Of a stretch of 64,000 nt of DNA, positions 17,265-25,708 are shown one piece after another. Under the pieces are notes generated by a model. That model was not told where the DNA came from. It saw only the letters and a program-made list of their open reading frames with translations, and did not search any database. Source of the stretch: Sphingomonas sp. Root710 (GTDB lineage: Bacteria > Pseudomonadota > Alphaproteobacteria > Sphingomonadales > Sphingomonadaceae); assembly GCF_001429065.1 (NCBI RefSeq), contig NZ_LMIB01000001.1:629933-693932 (forward strand). The letters are read 5' to 3'. The stretch's first letter is position 1. Every line of letters starts with the position of its first letter. A program made the translations under genes and the position numbers.

Positions 17265-17692
17265 TCCGTCGTGAAGTAGAAGCTGCCCATCGCGGTCGCG
17301 ACGAGATCGCCGGGGTCGCCGTCATGCGCTTCGCAGCGCACGAAGGCGATGTTGCGTGCGACACGGTGACACGTCGCGCGGGCGTGCATCGTCCGCCCCG
17401 GCATCGCGGCACGCATATAGTCGACCCGCAGGTCGAGCGTGGCCATCGACTGCATTCCGGCATTGGTCGATATGATGGCCGCGCCGGACGCGGTGTCGAT
17501 CAGCGAAACGATGGGTCCCGAAGCGAGGATGCCGGTTTCAGCGCTGCTGGCCAGCCGCGGATCATAATCGAAGGCAAGCTCCGCCCAGTTGTCGCCATGG
17601 GCGACCAGCCGAAGGCCGATGTCTTTCGTATGCCCACCGGCGCTCAAACGCGCATTCAAGAGGTCGAGCGTTTCGGTCATCCTATCCCGCAT
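17261..17692 (-). CDS. PaaI-type hotdog thioesterase, copy A
   Basis: A 143-residue hotdog-fold protein (LRLVAHGDNWAELAFDYDPRL, then ILASGPIVSLIDTASGAA, then ATLDLRVDYMRAAMPGRTMHARA). In the position of the HGG motif it has SGPIVSLIDTASG, where the Asp on the central helix is the likely catalytic residue. An inner ATG at 17680 is an alternative start. It is coupled by ATGA overlap to copy B and lies 27 bases downstream of kup. Confidence 0.83.
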   Translation of the reverse strand: MRDRMTETLDLLNARLSAGGHTKDIGLRLVAHGDNWAELAFDYDPRLASSAETGILASGPIVSLIDTASGAAIISTNAGMQSMATLDLRVDYMRAAMPGRTMHARATCHRVARNIAFVRCEAHDGDPGDLVATAMGSFYFTTE

Positions 17693-17719
17693 AGGGCGTT
17701 ATCTCGTCCGCGCAACCCT

Positions 17720-19666
17720 TCAGATCGTCATCTGTGAGCCGAGTTCGACTACGCGGTTTGGCGGAATTCGGAAGAAGTCGGTGGGGTCCGACGCATTGCG
17801 ATGCAGGAAGATGAACAGCAGATCCTGCCAGAAAGGCATGCCGCTGTTCTTCGAGGGGCGCAGAGTGGAGCGGCCGATGAAATAGCTCGTCTGCATCGGC
17901 TCGAGCTTGTTGTCGCTCAGCCGCAGCGCATAAGCCAGGTCCCGCGGAACATCGGGGCTTTCCATGAAGCCGTAATTGAGCACCGCGCGGGTGAAATTCT
18001 CGTCGATGTTGATCAGTTCGAGCCGCTTGGCGGCATCGACCGTCGGCACATTCGTCGTCTTGATGGTGAGCGCCAGGTTGCGCTCGTGGAGAATCTTGTT
18101 GTGCTTGAGATTGTGGAGGAGCGCGCTCGGCGCGGCCTCCATGTCGGACGACAGGAAGATCGCCATGCCGGGAACACGCTCTGGCGGGCGCACGCGCAGC
18201 ATGCGGGCGAGCTCTTCGAGCGCGATCGCCTGGCTCTGGTCGATCGCCAGCAGCAGCTTGCGGCCGCGAACCCATGTCAGGATCAGGATGCCGACGCCGC
18301 CCGCGACGATGAGCGGCGCCCAGCCGCCTTCGTAGATACGCAGGACGTTGGCGCCGAAGAAGAAGAGGTCGAGCACCAGCAGCGGCGCGATCACCGCCAG
18401 CGCCAGCGGCAGCCGCCAGCCCCAAGTTCGCCGTATCACCATGAAGCCGAGGCAGGTCGTCACGACCATCGTCCCCGAGACCGCGATGCCATAGGCTGCC
18501 GCCATCGCCGATGAAGAGCCGAAGCCCAGGACGAGAACCATGACGCCAAAGAACAACAAGCCGGTGATCGAAGGCAGATAGATCTGGCCTGCGGCATGTT
18601 CGGAGGTCTGGCGGATCTTGAGGCGGGGCAGCAGGCCAAGCTGGATCGCCTGCTGGGTCAGCGAATAGGCTCCGGTGATCACTGCCTGGCTGGCGATGAC
18701 GGTGGCACAGGTGGCGAGCATCACCAGCGGTATGCGCGCGACGCCCGGCGCCATCAGGAAGAACCAGTCCTGGTTGGTGAATTCGGTGCCGTTGGCCGCT
18801 GCCACCTCAAGACCGTGCAACGCGAAGGCCCCCTGGCCGAGATAGTTGAGCGCAAGCGCCGGAAAGACGATGGCGAGCCAGCCAATGCGGATGGGCTTGG
18901 CCCCGAAATGGCCCATGTCGGCGGTCAGCGCCTCCGCGCCGGTCACGGTCAGGAACACCGCACCCAGCACGAACATGCCCGCGACGCCGTGATTGGCCAT
19001 GAAAAGCACCGCGTTGTGCGGCAGGAAGGCCATCAATATCGCAGGTTCGTCGAAGATGTGGATGCAGCCGATCGCCGCGATCGTCATGAACCACAGCAGG
19101 CAGACCGGACCGAACAGCCGCGCGACGATAGCGGTGCCGCGCGCCTGCATCAGGAACAGGCCGATGATGATGCCCGAGGTGATCAGGATGATCTCGCCGC
19201 GCGAGATGGCATGTTCGAGGCCGGGAATCGTCTTGAGGCCTTCGACCGCCGACAGCACCGAGAGAGCTGGGGTGATGATCCCGTCACCGTAGAAGAGCGC
19301 CGCGCCCGCTGCGCCGAGCGCCATGACCAATGTCCGCCGCCTGCGGGTCGATCGCTGGGCGAGCGCCATCAGCGCCAGCACCCCGCCTTCGCCGCCATTG
19401 TCGGCGCGCATCAGGAACAGGACGTATTTGCAGGTGACGACGAGGATAAGCGCCCAGAGCGCCAGGCTGAGAACGCCCAGTATCTCGCCCGCGACTATGC
19501 CGTCGGCGGCCGCCTGACCGAGCGCCTCGCGAAAGGCGTAGATCGGGCTGGTGCCGATATCGCCGAACACCACGCCGAGCGCCCCGAGCGTCAGCGCAGC
19601 CATCGTGTCCTTGCGACGCCGGGTGCGCGGTTGTCCCGCCCTGGCGTCGGCCTCATCACTCTGCAT
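17720..19666 (-). CDS. kup: KUP-family potassium transporter
   Basis: A 648-residue proton-coupled potassium uptake protein of the inner membrane. The first helix has the family signature GALGVVFGDIGTSPIYAFREA. About 12 membrane helices span residues 25-470 (for example YGDGIITPALSVLSAVEGL and GAEALTADMGHFG), followed by a cytoplasmic C-terminal domain of about 170 residues that ends PPNRVVELGSQMTI. Length is typical. The gene heads a minus-strand run with the two thioesterases and the aminopeptidase. The functional link between them is not evident. Confidence 0.95.
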   Translation of the reverse strand: MQSDEADARAGQPRTRRRKDTMAALTLGALGVVFGDIGTSPIYAFREALGQAAADGIVAGEILGVLSLALWALILVVTCKYVLFLMRADNGGEGGVLALMALAQRSTRRRRTLVMALGAAGAALFYGDGIITPALSVLSAVEGLKTIPGLEHAISRGEIILITSGIIIGLFLMQARGTAIVARLFGPVCLLWFMTIAAIGCIHIFDEPAILMAFLPHNAVLFMANHGVAGMFVLGAVFLTVTGAEALTADMGHFGAKPIRIGWLAIVFPALALNYLGQGAFALHGLEVAAANGTEFTNQDWFFLMAPGVARIPLVMLATCATVIASQAVITGAYSLTQQAIQLGLLPRLKIRQTSEHAAGQIYLPSITGLLFFGVMVLVLGFGSSSAMAAAYGIAVSGTMVVTTCLGFMVIRRTWGWRLPLALAVIAPLLVLDLFFFGANVLRIYEGGWAPLIVAGGVGILILTWVRGRKLLLAIDQSQAIALEELARMLRVRPPERVPGMAIFLSSDMEAAPSALLHNLKHNKILHERNLALTIKTTNVPTVDAAKRLELINIDENFTRAVLNYGFMESPDVPRDLAYALRLSDNKLEPMQTSYFIGRSTLRPSKNSGMPFWQDLLFIFLHRNASDPTDFFRIPPNRVVELGSQMTI

Positions 19667-19869
19667 CGAGCAGCCCTCATCGGCGAATCGGCGGGCGGAG
19701 TAGGCCTGTCAGGGGTATAATGCACGCGAAATGTTGTTGCGATGCGGCATTGTTTGCGTGGCGGGATCAATCGGGGTAAAGGCGGCTTCGAACTGCCCCG
19801 GTGGCGCGTCCGAATCGACGTTGTCTCCGGGGCTTCTCTGTTTCCCGCGCCTCCGGAGGCCCGACCAAG

Positions 19870-20646
19870 ATGACCCGCCGCCGCCAAATCTACGAAGGCA
19901 AGGCCAAGATCCTGTACGAGGGTCCCGAGCCCGGCACGCTGATCCAGTATTTCAAGGACGACGCGACCGCGTTCAATGCCCAGAAGAAGGGCACGATCAA
20001 CGGCAAGGGCGTCCTGAACAACCGCATCTCCGAGCATATCTTCACGCTCCTCAGCACGATCGGCGTGCCGACCCATTTCATCCGCCGCCTGAACATGCGC
20101 GAGCAACTGATCCGGCAGGTCGAGATCGTCCCGATCGAGGTGGTGGTGCGTAACGTCGCCGCAGGATCGATCGTCAAGCGGCTGGGGATCGAGGAGGGGA
20201 CGCAGCTGCCCCGCACGATCATCGAATATTATTACAAGGACGATGCGCTGGGCGATCCGATGGTCGCCGACGAGCATATCGCCTGCTTCGGCTGGGCGAG
20301 CCAGGAGGAGATGCACGACATCGCCGATATGGCGATCCGCGTGAACGACTTCATGTGCGGCCTGTTCGCCGGGATCGGCATCCGCCTCGTCGACTTCAAG
20401 CTCGAATTCGGCCGTTTCTGGGACAATGACTATAGTCGCGTCATCCTGGCCGACGAGATCAGTCCGGACGGTTGCCGCCTGTGGGACATGACCACCGGCG
20501 AGAAGCTGGACAAGGACCGTTTCCGCCAGGATCTGGGCGGCGAGGTCGAAGCCTATCAGGAAATCGCCCGCCGCCTCGGCCTGATGCCCGATGGCGACAA
20601 TATGATCCTCGACCTGGAAACCCACCGCAAGAATCGCGGCAAGTGA
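19870..20646 (+). CDS. purC: phosphoribosylaminoimidazole-succinocarboxamide synthase PurC
   Basis: PurC joins CAIR and aspartate in purine synthesis. From [18 protein letters not shown] the protein is 258 residues, the family's usual size; the start is supported by GGAGG about 10 bases upstream. Conserved parts include the [12 protein letters not shown] loop, [36 protein letters not shown] and [12 protein letters not shown]. The open frame starting at 19801 adds 23 residues with no similarity. The message ends in a strong hairpin at 20662-20696. Confidence 0.97.
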   Translation: MTRRRQIYEGKAKILYEGPEPGTLIQYFKDDATAFNAQKKGTINGKGVLNNRISEHIFTLLSTIGVPTHFIRRLNMREQLIRQVEIVPIEVVVRNVAAGSIVKRLGIEEGTQLPRTIIEYYYKDDALGDPMVADEHIACFGWASQEEMHDIADMAIRVNDFMCGLFAGIGIRLVDFKLEFGRFWDNDYSRVILADEISPDGCRLWDMTTGEKLDKDRFRQDLGGEVEAYQEIARRLGLMPDGDNMILDLETHRKNRGK

Positions 20647-20661
20647 TTTCAAGAGCTTGAG

Positions 20662-20696
20662 CGGAGCCGGTTGAGAGGCTGTCTCAACCGGCTCCG
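20662..20696 (+). terminator. perfect 15-base-pair hairpin after purC
   Basis: CGGAGCCGGTTGAGA and its exact complement close on a GGCTG loop, 16 bases after the purC stop. No T run follows, so it is a strong RNA 3'-end structure but not a textbook intrinsic terminator. Confidence 0.7.
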
Positions 20697-20811
20697 GCTC
20701 GCCGCAATCCTGCCGCATTTGGGCGCAGCCGCTATTTACAACTCACATGCTAGAGATAGTCTCCCTCCCCGAACTTAGGGTATTTCATCCCGAGTCGGAG
20801 AGGACCGAAGC

Positions 20812-21486
20812 ATGGCGACGTCCCGTTTCGAGCATCGCACATCGGCGCCCTTGGCGCTCCTGCTCCCCGACCTCGATTGCGGGGGACGATCTTATTGGCA
20901 GGATCATTGGGCGGAGACGCGGATCGACTGCCGCACGGTGGATCTCGGCCATGCCCGCATTCCCGATCGCAACGCCTGCGTTTCGCGGCTCGATCATGCA
21001 TTGCGTGGGATCGATGCGCCGCTGATATTGGTGGGCCATGGGCTCGGCGCGCTGACGATCGCGGCCTGGGCCGGACTGATGAGCAGCGAAGACGAAGGAG
21101 CGATCGCGGGCGCGCTGCTGATTGGGCCCAGCGACCCGGCGGCGGAAGGTGCCGATCCGCGGCTTCAATCCTTCGCGCCGTTGCCGTCGGCGATCTTTTC
21201 GTTTCCCGCGCTGGTGGTCGCCAGCGACGATGACCCCGCCATCTCGCCCGAGCGGTGTTTCAGCCTCGCACGGCAATGGGGGGCGGGGTTCGCGCGCTTC
21301 GGCACGTGCGGCCATTTCGGTCCGCAGGATGGCCTGGGCTGGTGGCCAGAGGGCGAGGAACTGCTCGACCGTTTCATCGATCTGGCCGAGCCGGGGCATG
21401 CTCCGGCGCTCCGGGGCATCGATCATATCGCGCTCGGCGTCGCCGGTGCGCCGCGCGGCGCTTCGCCGCCCCTGTTCCGTCCCTAG
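20812..21486 (+). CDS. RBBP9/YdeN-family alpha/beta hydrolase lacking the nucleophile serine
   Basis: A 224-residue protein of the RBBP9/YdeN (serine hydrolase) family. The nucleophile-elbow sequence is VGHGLGAL, where the family has GHSxG or AHSxG; the codon at position 77 is GGG (Gly). Asp in ASDDDP (140-142) and His169 in CGHFGPQDGLGWWPEGEELL are kept, the latter in the exact family context. The protein therefore looks like a catalytically altered or dead homologue, or a sequencing error at that codon. AGAGGA lies 7 bases before the start. It stands alone between purC and fpr. Confidence 0.82.
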   Translation: MATSRFEHRTSAPLALLLPDLDCGGRSYWQDHWAETRIDCRTVDLGHARIPDRNACVSRLDHALRGIDAPLILVGHGLGALTIAAWAGLMSSEDEGAIAGALLIGPSDPAAEGADPRLQSFAPLPSAIFSFPALVVASDDDPAISPERCFSLARQWGAGFARFGTCGHFGPQDGLGWWPEGEELLDRFIDLAEPGHAPALRGIDHIALGVAGAPRGASPPLFRP

Positions 21487-21498
21487 GACGGTTTCGCG

Positions 21499-21532
21499 CC
21501 CCGTCCGTCCCATCTCCGGGGGGCGGACGGGG
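21499..21532 (+). terminator. hairpin after the RBBP9-type gene
   Basis: A perfect 9-base-pair stem, CCCCGTCCG and CGGACGGGG, closes on a 16-base loop 12 bases after the stop and is followed by TTGCATCATT. A short T-containing tail makes it a moderate terminator candidate. Confidence 0.55.
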
Positions 21533-21666
21533 TTGCATCATTCAAAGTCGATGAAGCTAAGCTGTCCGGCTTCCAAAATAATCCGATGTGGCGTGGGCCC
21601 GTCCGGGGCTCTATGGGAGCGCGCATATTGGCGTCGCGCCACGGATTTTAAGAAGGAAGCGGAATA

Positions 21667-22476
21667 ATGAGCAGCCGTACGGAAGCGGTAAAGATCGCGC
21701 CGAACGATGCCTTCAACACCCAGACGGTGCTCTGGGTGAAGCATTGGAACGATCATCTGTTCAGTTTCGCGGTCGACCGGCCGGCTTCGCTGCGCTTCCG
21801 GTCGGGCGAATTCGTGATGATCGGCCTGCCGACCGAAGCCCGGCCGCTGCTGCGCGCCTATTCGATCGCCAGCCCATCCTATTCGGACGAGATCGAGTTC
21901 CTGTCGATCGCGGTCGAGGACGGCCCGCTCACCTCACGCCTGCGCCACATCATCGCCGGCGACGAAATCTATGTCGCGCGTAAGACCACCGGCACGCTGG
22001 TCGCCGACGCGCTCACGCCGGGCAAGCGCCTGTTCCTGCTCGCGACCGGCACCGGACTCGCGCCATTCCTGTCGATCATGCGTGATCCCGACATCTATGA
22101 GCGCTACGAACAGGTCGTCATCGTCCACAGCGTCCGCCGGGTGAGCGATCTTGCCTTCCGCGACGTGCTGGAGAGCAAGCTTGCCGGCGATCCGCTGGTT
22201 GAGGAAGAGGCCGCCGCCAAGTTCCGCTACGTTCCCACCGTCACCCGTGAGCCGTTCGAACGGCAGGCGCGCATCACCACGATGATGGAGGATGGCGGGC
22301 TGTTCGCGGGCGTCGATGGCGAAGCGAAGCTCGACCCGGCCACCGACCGGGTGATGATGTGCGGCAGCATGGACATGATCCGCGACTGTTCGGCGATCCT
22401 CGAGCGTCTGGGCTTCGAGGAAGGCTCGAACGCCAAGCCGGCCGACTTCGTGATCGAAAAGGCGTTCGTCGGCTGA
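21667..22476 (+). CDS. fpr: ferredoxin--NADP+ reductase
   Basis: A 269-residue FAD-containing reductase that exchanges electrons between NADPH and ferredoxin or flavodoxin. The FAD-binding motif RAYSIASPSY, the pyrophosphate/NADP region LLATGTGLAPFLSIMRDP, and the NADP-ribose region MCGSMDMIRDCSAIL are all visible; it ends in FVIEKAFVG, the typical bacterial type with a C-terminal aromatic/short tail. AGAAGGAAG lies 5-10 bases upstream. As a stand-alone reductase it could also serve the single-domain globin (inference). Confidence 0.95.
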   Translation: MSSRTEAVKIAPNDAFNTQTVLWVKHWNDHLFSFAVDRPASLRFRSGEFVMIGLPTEARPLLRAYSIASPSYSDEIEFLSIAVEDGPLTSRLRHIIAGDEIYVARKTTGTLVADALTPGKRLFLLATGTGLAPFLSIMRDPDIYERYEQVVIVHSVRRVSDLAFRDVLESKLAGDPLVEEEAAAKFRYVPTVTREPFERQARITTMMEDGGLFAGVDGEAKLDPATDRVMMCGSMDMIRDCSAILERLGFEEGSNAKPADFVIEKAFVG

Positions 22477-22491
22477 ACCGGCGGCGCCCGC

Positions 22492-24420
22492 TTATTTTCG
22501 GGGCTGCAGCAGCTGATCGAGCCAGCCCGGCGCGTTGCCGGTGCGCTCGAGCCGTGGATAGCGGTTGCCGCCATAATAGGCGATCGACACTGTGCGATAT
22601 TGATCGCCTCGGCGGACCAGCAGCTCAATAGGCTTGCGGGTCGTTGCGGCGGTCGCGATCCGTTGCGAAAGTTCTGCCGAGTCGAAGGTTTCGCCGTCGA
22701 GTGCCACGAGTGTGTCGCTATTGGTGAGGCCGGCCTCGAACGCCGGGCTGTCCCAGATCACCTGCTCGATACCCTTGTCGCTATTGTCGACGACGATGCC
22801 GAGCGAATAGCTGAAGTCAGCCTGTTTGCGACGCCGCTCTTCGGTTCGCCAGAAACTGGTCGGCTCCCCGGCGAAGACCAAGCGGTAGCCGCCTCTGGCA
22901 AAGCCTGCCAGCGGCGCGTGGGATTGCGTCCGGTCGACGCGCTCGCGCAGGAAGGCGGCCCAGTCGAAGGGTGCGATGGCCTGAAGCGCGTTCACGACAT
23001 CTTCGAAGTCATAGGTCAGAATACCGAGATCGCCATCGCGCGCGCCGAAAAAGGCGCTGGCGAAATCGTCGAGCGAACGCCGTCCGCCGGTCAGTTCGCG
23101 CAATTGCATGTCGGTGTCGAGCCACACCAGCATGCCCTCGTTATAATAATCTTCCGATCGTTGAAGGCTGAGCCACGGCTGGGGCCGCCGGGCGGCGATG
23201 ATCGGATCATTTGTGGTGTCGATCAGCGGCCGCCACTGCCGGCCAGGCCGCGTATCGAGCGCCGCCGCGATCATCGCGAGACTGGCGAGCGTATCGTCGG
23301 CCGAGACCAGCCCCGAGCGCGCCTGCAGGACATAACCCCAGAATTGGGTTTGGCCCTCATAGACCCAGAGCAGCGAATTGCGCATCGGCACGCTGTAATC
23401 GGGGGTGTAGAGGTCGGCGCCGCGGCGATATTTTCCGTTCCAGCTGTGCGTATATTCATGCGGCAGAAGATTGCGGCGCGCGGTCTGTTCGTCCCAACGG
23501 GTGAAATAGCCGGTGGCGACGCCGTTTTCGCTCGACCGTTGATGTTCCAGCCCGATCCCGCCGAGCCGGTCGCTGATCGAGAGCAGAAATTCGTAGCGGT
23601 CATAATGTTTGCCGCCGAACAGCTTGCCCGCCTGTTCGACCAAGCGGCGATGCGCCGTTAGCTGGGCATCGGTGGCGGCCAGTTCCTCGGGCCGGTCGGC
23701 GGCGATGTTGAGGCGCTCCTTCGCGCCGAGTTGGACCTGGCGGAAATAGCGGCCCGCCAGCATGGGGCTGTCGACCAGCGTCTCGAAATCGACCGGCCGG
23801 AAGCCGATAGGCCCGGCCGTCTTGCCTGGAAGCGGTTCGAGCGCCGTTCCGAAGTTCCAGCCGGCAGGCAGGGTGACGCTGGGCTGGACCATGATCCGCC
23901 GGGTGAAATAGCCGGCGGGATAGAAGGCGGTCAGATTCCACTGGAGGCTGAGCATCTCGCGGGTCATCACCACGCGGCCCTGCGCGGACGAAACCGGCGA
24001 GACATAATCGAAGGCGAGGTCGATCGCCTGCACGCCTTCGGGCACATCGACCTGGATTGCATAGACGTCCACTGGATCGCGCCGCCAGTCCAGCGGGCGC
24101 CCGTTGGCCGAGATGGTGAGGCCAGCGACATCGTCGATGGGCCCGCGCGGCGCATGATTGCCCGGAAGCCATTGTGGATAAAGCAGGTGGAATTTGCCCG
24201 AAGCAGGAACGGGAATTCGTTCCTGCACCCGGAAGATGCCGCGCGCGACATCGGTGGCGTCCACGGCAAGGCCGATCACGCCCGGATAGGGGATGTCGCG
24301 GGCAGCAGGCACCTGCCGTTCGATCGGAAGCGGCTGTGGCCGGCTCTGGTCTGTCGCGTGGGCGGGTTGGGAAGGGGGCAGCGTAAGGATGGCCAGGGTA
24401 AGCAGGGAGTAACAACGCAT
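22492..24420 (-). CDS. M61 family metallopeptidase (glycyl aminopeptidase type) with PDZ domain
   Basis: A 642-residue exported zinc peptidase. The start MRCYSLLTLAILTLPPSQPAHA is a signal peptide with a plausible cleavage site near residue 22; the longer open frame upstream is not family-like. The zinc motif is HEYTH (321-325), with the third ligand Glu355 in VYEGQTQFW. GLEHQRSS, the N-terminal beta-rich domain and a C-terminal PDZ domain (about 550-630, with GIVVDNSDKGIEQV, DSPAFEAGLTNSDTLVALDGE) complete the M61 plan. It probably degrades peptides in the periplasm with preference for N-terminal small residues (family knowledge). Confidence 0.92.
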   Translation of the reverse strand: MRCYSLLTLAILTLPPSQPAHATDQSRPQPLPIERQVPAARDIPYPGVIGLAVDATDVARGIFRVQERIPVPASGKFHLLYPQWLPGNHAPRGPIDDVAGLTISANGRPLDWRRDPVDVYAIQVDVPEGVQAIDLAFDYVSPVSSAQGRVVMTREMLSLQWNLTAFYPAGYFTRRIMVQPSVTLPAGWNFGTALEPLPGKTAGPIGFRPVDFETLVDSPMLAGRYFRQVQLGAKERLNIAADRPEELAATDAQLTAHRRLVEQAGKLFGGKHYDRYEFLLSISDRLGGIGLEHQRSSENGVATGYFTRWDEQTARRNLLPHEYTHSWNGKYRRGADLYTPDYSVPMRNSLLWVYEGQTQFWGYVLQARSGLVSADDTLASLAMIAAALDTRPGRQWRPLIDTTNDPIIAARRPQPWLSLQRSEDYYNEGMLVWLDTDMQLRELTGGRRSLDDFASAFFGARDGDLGILTYDFEDVVNALQAIAPFDWAAFLRERVDRTQSHAPLAGFARGGYRLVFAGEPTSFWRTEERRRKQADFSYSLGIVVDNSDKGIEQVIWDSPAFEAGLTNSDTLVALDGETFDSAELSQRIATAATTRKPIELLVRRGDQYRTVSIAYYGGNRYPRLERTGNAPGWLDQLLQPRK

Positions 24421-24508
24421 CGCGGACTGGTCCGTTGTGATTTCGACGGGACCATGCCGCCTTATCCCGCGTTCGTCACCCCCCGCAGCATTGCATAGCA
24501 AATCATCA

Positions 24509-24670
24509 TCAGCCGCAGGTCGACCGGTGGCGATCGATGCGAATCTCATCGGTCGCCGGCCATGCCTGATGTTCGGCCCACCATTTCATCCCGCTGGCGA
24601 CCTTCTGCCGCAGCGTTTCAAAGCGGCTCCGAAAGTCTTCGTGCTGATTATATGCCTTTATCTGTTCCAT
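24509..24670 (-). CDS. 53-residue small protein, divergent from the LysR gene
   Basis: This micro-ORF has 53 codons from an ATG at 24670 (MEQIKAYNQHEDFRSR...) to a TGA at 24509. GGAG lies 6 bases upstream of the ATG. The protein is hydrophilic, with a basic/acidic helix-like first half (EDFRSRFETLRQKVASG) and a Trp-rich centre (MKWWAEHQAWPATDEIRI). No transmembrane segment is present. I do not recognise a family. It lies between the M61 gene, 88 bases downstream on the same strand, and the divergent LysR gene; the LysR dyad at 24745-24767 could control both. Confidence 0.55.
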   Translation of the reverse strand: MEQIKAYNQHEDFRSRFETLRQKVASGMKWWAEHQAWPATDEIRIDRHRSTCG

Positions 24671-24744
24671 GGTCGTCTCCATCGTTTCGACGACCCTTTA
24701 AATATGAATATTCCATCGGCGACGCCAATCGGTTATCGGGCGCC

Positions 24745-24767
24745 ATAGATAAGGTGAGTTTATCTAT
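24745..24767. promoter_or_regulatory. operator dyad at the LysR start codon
   Basis: A perfect inverted repeat, ATAGATAA, 7-base spacer, TTATCTAT, ends exactly one base before the ATG of the LysR gene at 24768. It contains the TATC-type arms and a T/A pair 11 bases apart as in LysR-type sites. It would allow autoregulation and control of the divergent 53-codon gene (inference). Confidence 0.65.
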
Positions 24768-25652
24768 ATGGCGCGACAGATTCCTCCCCTCAGCGCGGTC
24801 AGGGTGTTCGAGGCCGCGGCCCGCCATCTGAACTTCACGCGCGCCGCCGAGGAACTGGCGATGACCCAGGCCGCGGTCAGCTATCAGATCAGGATGATCG
24901 AGGACCGGCTGGGCGCGAGCCTGTTCGTGCGGTCCGGCCGGCGGGTGTCGCTGAGCCCGGCGGGGCAGCGGCTCGCGCCGCAGATTTCGGCTGCATTCGA
25001 CCTGCTCGACGAGGCCTTCGCCAAGGTGCGCGAGTCCGAAAGCGGGGTGCTGACGATCAGTGCTGCGCCGGGAATCGCGGCAAGCTGGCTCGGTCCACGG
25101 CTCGCACGTTTCCAGATGAAGAAACCCGACATCGCAATCCGCCTGCTGGCGACCGGCGATCTCGCCGATTTCAGCCATGATGGCGTCGATGTCGCGATCC
25201 GCATCGGTCGGGGCGAGTGGCCCGGCCTGCGCGCGGTCGAGATGTTCCCGGCGGATTACACGCCGATGTGCAGCCCGGCCTATGTCGAGCGGATGGGCCC
25301 GTTCGACGATCCGGCGCGATTGCTCGACGTGTTGCGGCTGAACTCGGACGATGTGTGGTGGCGCGCCTGGTTCACCCAGCTCGGCGTCCCGATCCCCGAC
25401 GACCTGACCCAGAAGTCGCTCCACGTCGACTCTCAGGTGATCGAGGGCATGGCCGCGATTGCGGGCGAAGGGGTGGCGATGCTCACGCCGCGCTTCTGGC
25501 CCTATGAGCTGGAGACCGGTCGGCTGGTGCAGCTTTTTCCACATATCGGCGCGGGCAGCAGCTTCTGGCTGGTATGCCCGGAGCATCGCTATGGTTCGGC
25601 CAAGGTGAAGGCGTTTCGCGAGTGGCTTTTGAGCGAGGTTGCGGCATCGTGA
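24768..25652 (+). CDS. LysR-family regulator (GcvA/AmpR type)
   Basis: A 294-residue LysR-type activator. The winged helix-turn-helix spans about 5-65 (LSAVRVFEAAARHLNFTRAAEELAMTQAAVSYQIRMIEDRLGASLFVRSGRRVSLS), which has the GcvA/AmpR-style YQIRxLE pattern. The effector domain follows (about 90-290). Related proteins act on beta-lactamase or glycine-cleavage genes, but neither is present here. The leader is extremely short: a dyad touches the start codon. Target could be the divergent small gene and M61 peptidase. Confidence 0.9.
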   Translation: MARQIPPLSAVRVFEAAARHLNFTRAAEELAMTQAAVSYQIRMIEDRLGASLFVRSGRRVSLSPAGQRLAPQISAAFDLLDEAFAKVRESESGVLTISAAPGIAASWLGPRLARFQMKKPDIAIRLLATGDLADFSHDGVDVAIRIGRGEWPGLRAVEMFPADYTPMCSPAYVERMGPFDDPARLLDVLRLNSDDVWWRAWFTQLGVPIPDDLTQKSLHVDSQVIEGMAAIAGEGVAMLTPRFWPYELETGRLVQLFPHIGAGSSFWLVCPEHRYGSAKVKAFREWLLSEVAAS

Positions 25653-25708
25653 TTTCGGGCGCTCAACAAGGCTTCCCCGGCGCGCCCTTTTCCCGCTAGA
25701 GCTTGGCC

